Shown here piece by piece: positions 47,118 through 57,770 of a DNA stretch of 64,000 nt (its first letter is position 1; each line of letters opens with the position of its first letter). The DNA comes from Acanthosoma haemorrhoidale (taxonomy: Eukaryota; Arthropoda; Insecta; Hemiptera; Acanthosomatidae). The stretch lies in the NCBI GenBank assembly GCA_930367205.1, contig OV884011.1, forward strand, positions 114,821,866 through 114,885,865, written 5' to 3'. The position numbers and the translations under genes were made by a program. The notes beneath the pieces were generated by a model that was not told where the DNA came from, made no database searches, and saw only the letters and a program-made list of their open reading frames with translations.

Positions 47118-48512
47118 AAGGGTGTCGCAGAATTAACGCGAGATTTGATTTAAATATAAAACACAATTTTTATTATTTTTACTTTAAAAAAAAATAGATT
47201 CGCCTGAGGATAATTATATATAATTATCTGTAAATTTAAAGGGGCTATGAAAGAAAGAAGAAAAAAATAGTATTTTTGTTGTTATTTTTTTATTGAATTA
47301 TAAAGTTAATAGGATAGGGTTATTTATGGATAACACATCGGGCAAATGGCCTCCACGACTTTACTTGGCACATACGCACTCTTTTGTCGAAATTTTCCAT
47401 GACCATTTGGCATAAATGTGGTTGAATTTCGTTGATGCAACGTTGGATTTCCTCTTTTAATGCACAGGTGGATGTGGGTTTGTTGACATACACCTTTGAC
47501 GTCAAATAACTCCGTAAAAAGAAATCTAAAGGTGTTAAATCACACGATCTAGGGGGCCAATTCTGATCACCGAAACGAAAGATTACTCGACCTGAAAATG
47601 TCTCATACAGTATTTGAATTGTTTCATGGGCTGTATGGCATGTGGCACCATCTTGTTGAACCACATATTGGACACATCAATATCATCCAATTTCGGCACA
47701 AAGGACTGTGCTATCATGTCGCGATATCGAGCACCAGTAACTGTCACCTCTTGACCAGCCTCATTTTCAAAAAAGTATGGTCCAATGATGCCTCCAACCC
47801 AAAATCCACACCAAACAGTGGCACGTTGTGAATGCATTTGTTTTTCGACAATCACATGTGGGTTCTCCGAACCTGGAGTTCAAGACAATTTTGTCGATTA
47901 ACAAACCCATGAAGATGAAAATGTACTTTATTGCTTAGGATAATTTTGCTCGAAAAATCAGCATCCACTTGTTGATGTTTAATAATCCATTCAACGAACT
48001 CTTTTCGCTGTGTATGGTCACTAGGCTTCAATTGTTGTGTTAACAGAATTTCGTAAGCATGGAGACCCAGATCTTTAGTGAGTACACGCTGTAGAGAGCT
48101 TCTTGAAATTTGCAATTCTTATCTACGTCGCCGAATTGATGTTCCTAAATTTTCAACAACACTCTCACGCACTTCTTCGATATTGACATTTGAACGGCTT
48201 GTTTTTGGACGACCAGTGTGTTTAGTGTCTCCAACTGATCCAGTATCCTTAAATTTTTCAATTAATCTCTTCAGAGTTAATGAAGTCAAAACACTATTCC
48301 GACCATATTTTGTATGGCATGAAACTGCAGCCGCTTACTTCATTATTTTTGAGATAATGTTCAACAATAAAGACACGTTGTTCTACCGCGTAACGGTCCA
48401 TTTTTACTAACCCTAAACTGTCAGCTGTCAATTGTTTTTTTTTAGGGTTGCCAGCACTTTACTGCACAAATGGCGACAAATTCAAATCTTGCGTTAGTTT
48501 CGGGACACCCTT
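47118..48512 (-). mobile_element. Tc1/mariner-superfamily transposon, full length (1395 bp)
   Basis: Terminal inverted repeats of about 29 bp bound the element. The left end reads AAGGGTGTCGCAGAATTAAC, then GCGAGATTT. The right end, read inward on the minus strand, is AAGGGTGTCCCGAAACTAAC, then GCAAGATTT. TA flanks both ends (47116-47117 and 48513-48514), the duplication made by this superfamily. The single minus-strand gene (48401 to 47320) is a transposase, described separately. Both ends and the full gene length are present, so the copy is whole but inactive. Confidence 0.93.
47320..48401 (-). pseudogene. Mariner/IS630-like DDE transposase, broken
   Basis: The ATG at 48399-48401 begins MDRYAVEQRVFIVEHYLKNN, an N-terminal helix-turn-helix start typical of this insect transposase group. 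Further on come QISRSSLQRVL near 48100 (second DNA-binding helix), then the catalytic domain. The expected S-D-E-x-H-F at the first Asp reads LSNKVHFHL near 47935, so Asp is replaced. The second Asp is kept in QQDGATCHTA (about 47650) and the third in RSCDLTPLDFFL (about 47545). Damage seen: a TAA in place of a sense codon near 48119, a frameshift near 47878 (before NPHVIVEKQM), and a single-base loss near 47663 (before QQDG). The total length of about 360 codons fits a complete enzyme. It is dead by several independent lesions. Confidence 0.92.
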
Positions 48513-49457
48513 TATATATGTAGTATTAAAACGTAATATATTTTATGTACTGAAGTGTATCTCATATCATAATTATTTATTAAAAATAAACATTGTCTTT
48601 AAAAAAAACATGATTGACTGTACTGGTTTGAATCTTAGTTGCGACAGATTTAATATCGTATCAGTTTATTTATTAGACAAGCAATCTAGTTCCGCCGAAG
48701 GTTCGATCCAACGATTAGAGCGAAACACTTCTTTTGGAAACATGATTGATCTTTCAAATTGGGCAACGCGATAAAACGTATTGAAAAAATGTCAGACAAG
48801 CGTGATAGATCACACGATTAACAGTTAATAATATTGAATTTTCTTATTGAATATTGAGTTTATTTCTATTTTATACAGGCACATCTTTCGTGTGATTATA
48901 AAGTTCTATCAATTAATATTTGGATAGCCGTGGCGTTATTTTCTGTTATGAACTCTCTGACACTTTTTATTCATGCGAAATTTAATTAGTAAAAATCTTC
49001 TTGAAAAAACTACGTTTGACCCAAAATTGATTATTAATTATTTGGGGCTGTTACTATTTCTTTGCCACCGTTGAGATATCTAGAGGATTTTTTCTCCTAA
49101 GCCCATATTCATATGGCAGCTACCAACATTGTTGTAATGACTTTTTACGATTATTAAAGATACAAAACTTTTAAATACTGTTAATCAATGCAGAGACACC
49201 TTTTTGAAAAATTAACAGAACTTAAATTGAGATCGTAGACATTTTTGTATAATTATTGGCCGTCGATTATTTTTTTTTTTTTAAACTAGCGAAATCTAGA
49301 ACTTCATGTTTTTAGGTTAAACAGGAGTTGTCAATTGAACTGAATAGCTTTTACATGATTGTTGTGGCCACCTCTTAATTACAAATAATTAGAAGTTCCC
49401 CTCTTCCCGGACCTAAAATATGTATCTATGTTTCCATATGTTTAATAAAGCTTATGA
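48513..49457. other. No recognised gene
   Basis: AT-rich spacer between the transposon and LINE-A. The frame at 48448-48774 (plus) begins inside the transposon end and has no known motif. Confidence 0.45.
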
Positions 49458-51135
49458 CGTTAGGCGGAGGGGAAAGAGAAGCTAGTGGGGGAAACAGCCA
49501 CGGGTGGGGACCTATCCCCACCACGGCTGGCCTGCCTATATAAGCAGCGAGACTTGGTCAAGATGAACCACATGTTTGTATCACCGAAGCAGCTCAAGAC
49601 GATTATTCGCCGGTGTCAGGGAAACCGAGCACCAGGGCGGCACGACGGGAAAACAGTGCTGCTCAAACAAATGCCGAGAAGAGGGATAGTACAACTCGCA
49701 AACTTATACAACTTGTATAAGATTGCGGTACTTTCCTGACACATGGAAACTAGCCATCTTGTTTCCATTACTAAAGCCAGTCAAGAGTGGAGATCACCCA
49801 GCCCACTACCGCCCGATCAGTCTGCTACCACAGATGGGGAAAATCTTTGAGAAAATTCTTTTGAATTATCTCAAAGATTACTGCTCGGAACATGACATCA
49901 TTCCGCCAGAGCAGACTGGATTCAAATCCAGTATGAGCGCAGAGCACCCCCTTCTGAAGGTGCAGTCAGAAGTTAGCCATAACATGAATAGAAACATAGC
50001 CACGGCTATGATTTCCATTGATTGCACCCAAGCATTCGACTCGGTGTGTCACGGGAACTGTGTCAAATGCTCTGCGACCGGGAATGCCCGGAACAACTGT
50101 ATTCAATTCTGGCTAGCTTCCTGTAAAACAGATCGCTCCGGGTGCGGGTGCGGGGGTGATAGCTTCTCCGAAGCTGTGCCACTGACCTGTGGAGTACCCC
50201 AAGGCGCCGTCCTGTCCCCTATACTATTCAACGTATATACGTCTGAAATTGTAGGAGCCCGATATAAAAACACAACAGTTTCTGCTTTCGCTGATGACAT
50301 AGCGGTGTACAGTAGCAGAGAGATTGGGGAGACGCGGGTAAGACTGACTGCGTAATTTTCTGTTTCCAAAAGGGAAAAAGTCCGCTACCTACTATTTACA
50401 CAGTAGGAACGCAGCAAAACTCACCTGCCGACAACCTAGTATATTTGGGGCCTAAAATGGACAGACAGCTCTATTTTAGTAACCATTTTGCGAAGTTGAA
50501 GCAAACACGCATGAAATCTTACCGGCTTACGCATTTATTGACTTACACCAATCTATCACTACGTCTGAAGCTATTGATTTACAAGAGTCTACTCAGGCCT
50601 ACACTGCTGTATGGTGCACCGCTTTTTCGTCATCTGACGTATACGACAGCTCGGTGACCCCAACAATTCCAAAATGGTATACTGATGAAAGTGGCCAGAG
50701 GTACTTCATACGAGCAGCGGAGCAATAGTGAATTTCACGAGATCTTTGATTTGCCTACTGTGCCTACTGTGTTCATCCAACGTAGACGTATCAAATGTTT
50801 CGACTCCCTACAGTACTTGACAAACCCGGTGTTTAACACGATAACCCCCGCTCCGATCCCCTATCGATGGCAGGACGTCGTCGCGGCAGCAACGCTTTAG
50901 TCTTAGGTTCTAGTTTTAGGTTTTAGTTTCTAGTTCCCTCATTGTAATCTGAAGGTGAGCCCCATCACCTAGTAGTGTACCCAGTGATTCGTAATTTTAA
51001 CTTCAAATAGAAAATTGTTATTGTAATTCTACCCTCCTTCGAATGCATACGCAGATATGCAGTAAGAGGAGAAATCTGTAAATCGAAAATTTGTAAATTG
51101 TAAAACTTTTGATCAATAAAGAGGTTTTGAAAAAA
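49458..51135 (+). pseudogene. LINE-A with RT: 5'-truncated ORF2 plus 3' UTR and poly(A)
   Basis: Jockey-like ORF2 missing its endonuclease. In order: KQLKTIIRRC and NRAPGRHDGK near 49590-49650 (the usual N-x-A-P-G-x-D-G before RT), FPDTWKLAILFPLLKP, YRPISLLPQMGKIFEKIL (about 49810), EQTGFKSSMSAEHPLL, ISIDCTQAFDSV (motif A with its Asp, about 50010-50045), CGVPQGAVLSPILFNVYTSE (motif B, about 50190) and SAFADDIAVYSS (motif C with both Asp, about 50285-50315). Then come NLVYLGPKM, LRLKLLIYKSLLRPTLLYGA (about 50560) and RRRIKCFDSLQYL. The ORF2 stop lies near 50900. Frameshifts lie near 49725, between 50055 and 50150 (two that offset each other), and near 50350-50440. The 3' UTR has a hairpin (50953-50970), a tgcatacgcagatatgcagt block and poly(A) at about 51129. 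Dead, although the RT catalytic residues survive. Confidence 0.92.
50953..50970 (+). promoter_or_regulatory. LINE-A 3' UTR hairpin
   Basis: AGGTGA (50953-50958) and TCACCT (50965-50970) form a 6-bp stem around GCCCCA, about 50 bases after the ORF2 stop. It corresponds to the hairpin at 11606-11625. Confidence 0.6.
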
Positions 51136-51347
51136 AAAAACAAGTTGGCATAACGAACAGGGCACACCATCTAAGATTATATGGAGCCAGAATTACTAGG
51201 CCGGCAGCGAGGGTGAAAGACCACAGGTCCACCCGCTTTATCTCTTCCTTGGCGCTCGCCGGACGGCGGCTAGAGGTTGTAGCGACCCTAGCCCGCCGAG
51301 GGCGCCTCCTCCCCACTTTTGGGATATTCGACAATATCGACCCGACA
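51136..51347. other. GC-rich patch with LTR-like terminal motifs
   Basis: Directly after the LINE-A poly(A), the base composition switches to GC-rich (up to about 51330). Within it, 51278-51347 starts TGTAGCGACC and ends CGACCCGACA, the same terminal strings as the solo LTRs, but it is only 70 bp. Upstream, ttggcataacgaacagggca resembles a primer-binding-site region of an LTR element. No target duplication was seen. It may be a remnant of a related LTR element or coincidence. Confidence 0.35.
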
Positions 51348-51409
51348 ATAATGAATGTGACTGAAGATTATGACCAATAGTGATTACTTGTAAATATGAA
51401 AATAGCAGC

Positions 51410-51482
51410 TCAGCTGAGATTTGAACCCGAGATGTTTGTATCCATGTTTAGACGCTCTTACCAACGAGCTACCCTCCCACGA
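51410..51482 (-). repeat. tRNA-like head, probable SINE
   Basis: On the minus strand, TAGCTCGTTGGTAAGAGC (51454-51471) matches a tRNA A box with a perfect GCTC/GAGC D stem. GGTTCAAATC (51418-51427) matches a B box. The acceptor arms (GGGAGGG and CTGAGCT) do not pair and the anticodon arm is poor. It is therefore a tRNA-derived SINE head or a tRNA pseudogene, not a working tRNA gene. Confidence 0.6.
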
Positions 51483-51739
51483 CTAAACAATCAGCAACTG
51501 CAGAAATGTGAATGTTTGAATCTTGGGATTACCACTGTTTTATTCGTTTTATCTAATAATTATTAAAAACTTCTGCTTTAAAAACAAATTCCTTCAAGTA
51601 AGTAAAATATTTAAGTTAAAATGAAGGAATTCATAAGTTTAATTTCGGATAAATCACATTTTGTTATTAAATTTTAATCAATTAGCTAGCTAGTAATTTG
51701 ATAGCTTTTTTAACACATTATTAACTGTGTCAGCTCGTA

Positions 51740-51889
51740 AGCTTATCTGATGTTGGTATTTGACCACCTTGAGTCTGTAAGGGAAATGAGCGACTGACTG
51801 TGAACCACTTCTTAGTAGAATGCACAACCTGCAAACTGAGACATAGAGTACTTGCAAAAATATGTGGTTAGTGGTTAGAAAACAAAGTA
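51740..51889 (+). pseudogene. LINE ORF2 C-terminal scrap with zinc-type motif
   Basis: A plus-strand frame reads VCKGNERLTVNHFLVECTTC, then KLRHRVLAKICG and a stop near 51882. L-T-V-x-H-x-L-x-E-C is the usual end of the C-x2-C...H...C motif of LINE ORF2 proteins; upstream codons are interrupted by stops. It is like the 38514-38815 fragment but in the opposite orientation and from a more standard sequence. About 40 recognisable residues remain. Confidence 0.6.
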
Positions 51890-53205
51890 GGAATTGTGTT
51901 AAACAATTGTTTATTATAATAAATACTGATTTAGACGTGATAGAGATTATTGTGGTGTTATTTTTGTTGGTATGTTTTTGTAAATTTTCTTTTGTTGAAT
52001 CCTGTATTACTTTTTATTCAAGACAAGAGTAGAAACCAGAAATCAATAAGAAAAAAATATTAGTTATAACCGACTCAGCCTGGTGGTTCTAAAATTTAAA
52101 CCGTTGGAATTGTAAAACTATTACAATAGCAGCTGCAATATTCCAGTCCCTCGTAATCTCGAGGCTGGTCCTAGTCAACAAGTTGATTAAAACAGCACAA
52201 GTTAGAGTTATAAGTGCAATAGTTGGCAGCGACGGTAGGTTGAAATCGACCTCAGTGACGCTCGACCATCAGCCACCAGAACAATACATTACAACCACAA
52301 TTGAACTTCTCTTGAATGAAGGGTCGCTTTTTTAAACGGAATGAGATTTTTTATCCCGCATTGTTTTGAACCGTTTATTATTTTCCTTCTGTAATGTATA
52401 GTAATATTTTTTTTTGTCAATTGTTTGCAATAATTACAAATCGTTTAATTAAACTGATGGAGCCATGAAAAAAATTGAAATAATAATGTATAATTATTCA
52501 TATTTTTTTTCAATGTTTTTAACGTTAACGTTTTTAATGTTATATTTTGCTTAATGTTTGGCATTATTAAAGTAAAGGGTTCACGAGGATAGAAGAGAAG
52601 TAGTGCACAGAGTGGCAACAGGGCTTGCCATGCATTTCACATGTATTGTGGGTCTCAAACTTCTAATTACGTGACGGCAATTATAGTTAAAATGACACCC
52701 AATTAGGCCAATAATGCATTAAATATCAAAATGTTACTCTGGGCTTGAATTTACTGCAAGCATACATGCTAAGATTATTTCCGGAGTGATTTTCAATTTG
52801 CTCATGTCAACGTATCCAATAGTGGTGCAACTTACCAGCTTCCCTGTGAGAGAAGTTCATGGTTATGGAATGGCTCCCTTGCAACTATCAAAGCCTACTA
52901 CTACTACTTAGTAGTCGCTATTTACATTTACAGCCCCGTTTCCAAACCAATTTAGCCTATCCCAGTGTATCACCCGCACCCTCATCCCTTGCGATGTCAG
53001 TTTTCCTTCAGATTTGTTCAATAATATTTAGTTCTATTCCATAACTTGCTCTACTTGCAACCTCTCCGGTTAACCTCTTAAGTTCCCACTTAATTTCATT
53101 AGTCTGGAAGCACAGAATGACAAGCTCCAATTTTCTAAATATAATAGTACCATTATTCTTCGGTCTTTGTTAATTAACAACCGTCCGATTGTCATAAACC
53201 CTTTC
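51890..53205. other. No recognised gene
   Basis: AT-rich spacer. A somewhat GC-richer part (52140-52330) has no motif I know. Frames are under 65 codons. Confidence 0.45.
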
Positions 53206-55487
53206 TGATGAGTGGTGCAGTGCATTGACTGTGCTAGGGAATTAGGGTTGTTGGACAGGTAACTATGGAATTTTATGAACTTGGAAGGGATGAGTTAAAG
53301 AATGTAGGTTATATTAAGATCGTTATGAAGGGTTTTGTTGCTGACGTAATAAGGGGCATTTACTATTGTTCTCTGGACTTTTGATTGAAAGGATTGGGTA
53401 CGCTTGATGTTCGAGTTTTTTGCTGTCCCCCAAAGTTCTATTCCGTGTGTCCAGATTGGTTTAAGTATAACTTTGTAGATTAGTAATTTATTTTCTATTG
53501 AGAGATGGGATGTCCTTTGAAGTAGTCTGTACAGTTGTCCAAAGCGTCTGTTTAGTTCTTGTCTTTTTACCTCGTATGTGGGTTCCAGGTCAGTCGTTTG
53601 TCGATATGGAAGCCTAAGTACCGTACTGCCTCGGATACAGGGAGAGGAATAGAATTAAAATAAACTAATGGACAAGACTTGCGACAAATTGTGAAGGTAA
53701 TACGGGAACATTTTGCTTCATTATCTTTGATCCGCCATTGGTTGCACCAATACTCAATCTCGTCAAGGTGTTTTTGAAGGTTATGGGATGCTATTTTGGG
53801 GTCTGGGTGGGATGACAAGACTGCAGTGTCCTCTGCAAATGTTGCCAAGAAGGTATTGGGAGTAGAGTGGACATCAGCGGTGTAAAGGTTATAGAGGATG
53901 GGGGCCAGGACACTGCCCTGTGGAACTCCTGCATTTATGGGATAGTAGTTAGAATATTCTAAACCACAGCGGACTTGGAAGAAGCCGTTTGAAAGGTAGG
54001 ACTGTAGGGTTAGGAAAAGGGTCTGTGGTAAATATATTTTGAGCAACAACGCGAAGGCCTTGTTGAGCAGTGGAATGTCGTTGGCGGAAACCAAACTGGT
54101 GTGTGGGAAAAAGGTTTTTGGATTCAACAATTGGAAGTAGACGTTTTAGTAGGAGTTTCTCAAAAATTTTTGAGAGGATAGGGAGTAGGCTAATTGGACG
54201 GTAAGATGAGGCGTCATTGGGTGGTTTACCGGGTTTGGCGAATAGGACAATAATGGAATGTTTCCAGAGGAGAGGAAAGTGCGTCGTTCGGATAATGCAA
54301 TTATATATATAGGTTAAAAAGATTATGGCTTTAGGAGAAAGTTGTTTGAGAATTTGAGGAGTAAGGAGATCATATCCAGGGGATTTTTGGTAAGGTAAGT
54401 TTTTCAGAAGGTATTTGACCTCAGAGGGATTAACAACGTTTGGTGGAAGAGAGAGAAAAATAGGTGAAGTGAGGAAATCTTCCAGAGTTGTGCTGTGAGT
54501 ATGGTTTTGATTAGAAAGGTTAGGTGTGAAAGTATGGGTAAGATGCAGAGCGAATTCCTCCGACCTATCCCCATACGAAGCCGCCCAGGAACCATCATCA
54601 CGACGCAGTGGGTGTGAAACAGGATGATACTTTAGGATTGTTCTGGTTACATTCCACAAGGAGTTATACCTGGTGGACAGAGAGGAGAGGTAGGAATTGA
54701 AAGAATCGGAACGTAAGGTTGCTAATATCCGCTTTACCAATCGGCAGTACTTATTGTACGAGCAGCGATCAGCAGGATGCCGGGATCTTTGCCACACTGT
54801 TCTGGAGCGGCGTTTGGATTGGATTAGATCTTTGAGATGCTGAGGTAAACAATTATGATTTTGGATTTAGGGTGACGATGCCTCCTAAGCCGACGTCTGG
54901 ACCAGAGTAGTGAAAGGATGCACTGCATCGTCTCAGTCTTGGGATGTTTTCAGGGACAATTTGAGGTCTACGGACTCTGTAAGAAGCTGGCGGAAGTGGT
55001 CCCAGTCAACTGGGCCCCTAACAAATGAAGGAGAAGGCAGTTTGTGAATTGGACTTAGGGAAATGGTTAATAATAAAGGACTATGATCAGAGGAGAGGTC
55101 ATCGAGGCGCGTGAGTGAACAGTTTAGTGTTCCTAAACTATTGTAGAAAAAGAAGTCAAGGAGATCAGGATTTCGGTTGGGATCAGATGGCCAATAGGTG
55201 GCTGTGTCAGGAGTGATAGTGGTGCAATGTTTCCGTGTGAGTGCAGACAGCAAAGCACGACCTCGTGTATTCGTGGATCTTGACCCCCAATGTTGGTGCT
55301 TCGCATTAATGTCCCCACCTACAAGGAAACGATGTCCGATGGAATCTAGAAAGGAGATGAATTAGGAATCGGAAATGGATTTATTGGGAGGGCTGTACAC
55401 TGATGTCAGAGTAAGGGGAAAAGTGAAGGTGGTGATTGACACTGCAGTGGATTGAAGGAAATCATGTGCTACCAAAGGAACTATGTA
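53206..55487 (-). pseudogene. LINE-B ORF2: endonuclease and RT, both damaged
   Basis: Read on the minus strand, it starts within the endonuclease: LTSVYSPPNKSI (about 55410), FLVGGDINAKHQHWGS (about 55320), PDLLDFFFYNSLG and LSSDHSPLLL (about 55090). A linker follows, then VWQRSRHPADRCSYNKYCRL (about 54790). RT begins with YQKSPGYDLLTPQIL (about 54380), SSYRPISLLPILSKIFEKLL (about 54200) and FGFRQRHSTAQQG (about 54085). Motif A, with its Asp, should come next but is missing: the sequence jumps with a frameshift to IYLPQTLFLTLQSYLSNGF. Motif B is AGVPQGSVLAPILYNLYTAD (about 53920). Motif C reads FAEDTAVLSS (about 53840), where F-A-D-D is expected. YLGFHIDKRLTWNPHTR (about 53590) and a frameshifted C-terminal part follow to 53206, where the copy stops without its 3' UTR. 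In-frame stops and frameshifts occur throughout. Confidence 0.92.
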
Positions 55488-55628
55488 AACATAATAATTT
55501 TAAATATTTATTATTTTATAATTTAATTTTGTTTCAATAAATAAATACGAGCTTACGGTGAGATTCGAATTCACGGTATTTACGCCGGGGTCGTTGATGG
55601 TGCCAGTCGGCTAATACCACCTCACCGT
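55488..55628 (-). repeat. tRNA-like SINE head with AT-rich tail
   Basis: On the minus strand, GGTATTAGCCGACTGG (A-box-like) and GAATTCGAATC (B box, 55562-55572) lie about 35 bases apart, as in tRNA-derived SINEs. TCACCGT (55622-55628) and ACGGTGA (55555-55561) are complementary and bound the head. An AT-rich tail runs to the edge of LINE-B at about 55488. It does not fold as a normal tRNA. Confidence 0.6.
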
Positions 55629-57658
55629 CGATGTTGTCTACTGCGTGTTCTTATTTAGAATCCACGAACCACAAGCAATGATAAACTAGATAACCCAAAC
55701 TAGAAAATCATAAATTGATAAATTTTCAAAACATTTAAATATTTTAAAAAAAATACTAAATCACCGTTCAGAACAAATCCTGTTATTTTAGTTTTCCGAG
55801 AGTAAACGAGAACAGCGGAGACAATAGAGGGGTTGTGAAATGTTATGGCAATAGTGAGTTTTGAAGTATTTTGGGTAAAAGACACTTTCACATTTATGTC
55901 CACTCAAGTAGTAAACTCAATGTACATATTATGGACATAACTTATGTCCATTCGTGTAAACTCAAGTTTCATTGTATTTTTTCTCTCTCATTGTTTTAGT
56001 GTTATATGAAGCCAATCCATACCCATTACCTCTATCCACTTGTTTTACTATTTTTTCAGGACAAAACTTGACTTACACCACTAGTTTCCTAAACAAATGC
56101 ATGATATTCCACGTATCCTCCACATGACAACATTGTGGAAAAACAGCCAACGGATTTCAAACGAACTGAGATTTAATTTACTATGAATCTAAACAGAGAA
56201 TGTTTTTCTAAAGCTAATTTACGGCGTTACTCACTTTTGCTGACTTACGTCACTATATTTCTCAACCCCTCAATCGATAGTGCCTTGTTTGATATTTCGT
56301 GAGCTTAGCCTCAAGAGCGTCTGAACGGTCATCAGAAGGTTCGGAATATTTATGCCTTCGGTGTTCGGTGTCAATTCAATTTTTTTCGCTTTTGCTTCCA
56401 ATAGGTTGATTGTGCTGATGTGTCTGACTCATTTGCTAGGAAGCGTGGTTTTTATTCACATCCTCCGATTAGTCATCGTGTCCATAACATCAGACTTTAC
56501 TAAACAGCCTGCCAGGCAGGTGGGGCTTGGGTGCCTCCGAGGAGTTCAGGGATTCTCCCTGTTCCTGTCCTCATTCTCTCTTAGTTCGACATGTGAAGAC
56601 AATATAATATCGGTTGGAGTATCTGATGTAATTTTCAGTTTTATCAGAATTATCATTATTTTGTAGCATTCTGTTATCCCACCTACTTAACAACAGTCCT
56701 ATCCTAGCCTATATTTTTTTTCAAAAAATCTGCTCTATTTTTTTACTGCTTTTACTTTTCAAATTATCTGCTGATTTGTACAATTGTGTATTTAAAGTCT
56801 TTTTGTGAAGAACGATATGTATCTTTGTGAATGGAGTGTTAACATTGTACTTATTTTGTATTTTATGTAATCTATCATGCCAGAAATACTATCTTTCAGA
56901 AATAATAATTCGATTTGCTATTATGTAAATGATTTGATTGATATGCTTTCTGGCGATGGCGACCGAAGTTAAGACTGGAATTGATCGATCTCTGCTTCAT
57001 GTCAGCTCTAACGCTCTGTGTGGGCGCCCACTGTTCTTATGCCCAAGGTCAAAACCCCATTGTCATTTTTCACGACAGCCGAAATAAATTTTTAAAAACT
57101 GTCCTGCTTGTACTATAAAAACTGCCTTCATGACTCATGTAATAAGATAAATAGCGCAACGTAGACGCGATAAAATTTTGAATACTCTCGATTCCATGTT
57201 AATTCAATTTTTAGGATGAAGTTAAACTCAAAAACTTTATTATTTATATACGAGTCACTCACTTTTCAGTCCACATATTTATCAAACACAATGGCCAAAT
57301 TGATTTTTATTAAAATTATCATCATTTAAATTATACGCCTAACATCCCATAAGTGATCCACTGATCCTAATATGATAAATTGGAATTCTTATAAAAACAC
57401 ATTAGAAATAAACAAAGTGCCAATAAAAACGATGTTTGAGATACTATTTATAGATTAGGTTCTAATGTGATATTGAAGCAGTATGTAAGTAAACTACTTA
57501 ACTTATCTTGGGGACTGTCTTTTGTGTCTTTGAAACCTCACATCTCACAGTCTCCTCTAAGGAATAAAAAAAATCCGAATATAACTAGCATAATATTTTT
57601 AAAGAAATATTTTTACTACTGTTACATCATCATCAAATACACCTCAATCAGATAATCA
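55629..57658. other. No recognised gene
   Basis: AT-rich DNA. The 104-codon frame at 56352-56666 (plus) is hydrophobic but shows no family I know. No RNA gene was seen. Confidence 0.45.
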
Positions 57659-57770
57659 AATCTTTATTGTGATAAAATTACAATCAGCCATATTGGGGAA
57701 TAAGTAATTAATTGTTTTTCAATGTTCTCATTCATACCATATATACAATTCTTCATTCACTCGCTCATTC
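57659..57770 (-). mobile_element. LINE-B 3' tail, tail-only copy
   Basis: Plus-strand landmarks are tctttattgtgataaaatta-caatc, ggggaataagtaatta, tgttctcattcataccatat and attcactcgctcattc. These are the reverse complement of the LINE-B 3' end. No coding sequence is attached. Confidence 0.78.

Noticed and set aside
47598..48410. Plus-strand frames of 77 and 110 codons
   Set aside because: They are antisense to the mariner transposase.
51113..51334. Arg-rich 73-codon minus-strand frame in the GC-rich patch
   Set aside because: It runs into the LINE-A poly(A) and its composition follows the local GC content; no motif was seen.
51410..51482. A functional tRNA gene
   Set aside because: The A box, B box and D stem are good, but the acceptor arms do not pair and the anticodon stem is poor.
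56352..56666. A hydrophobic 104-codon frame as a membrane protein gene
   Set aside because: In AT-rich DNA, T-rich codons give hydrophobic residues by chance; no family resemblance, splice context or neighbouring exon was visible.
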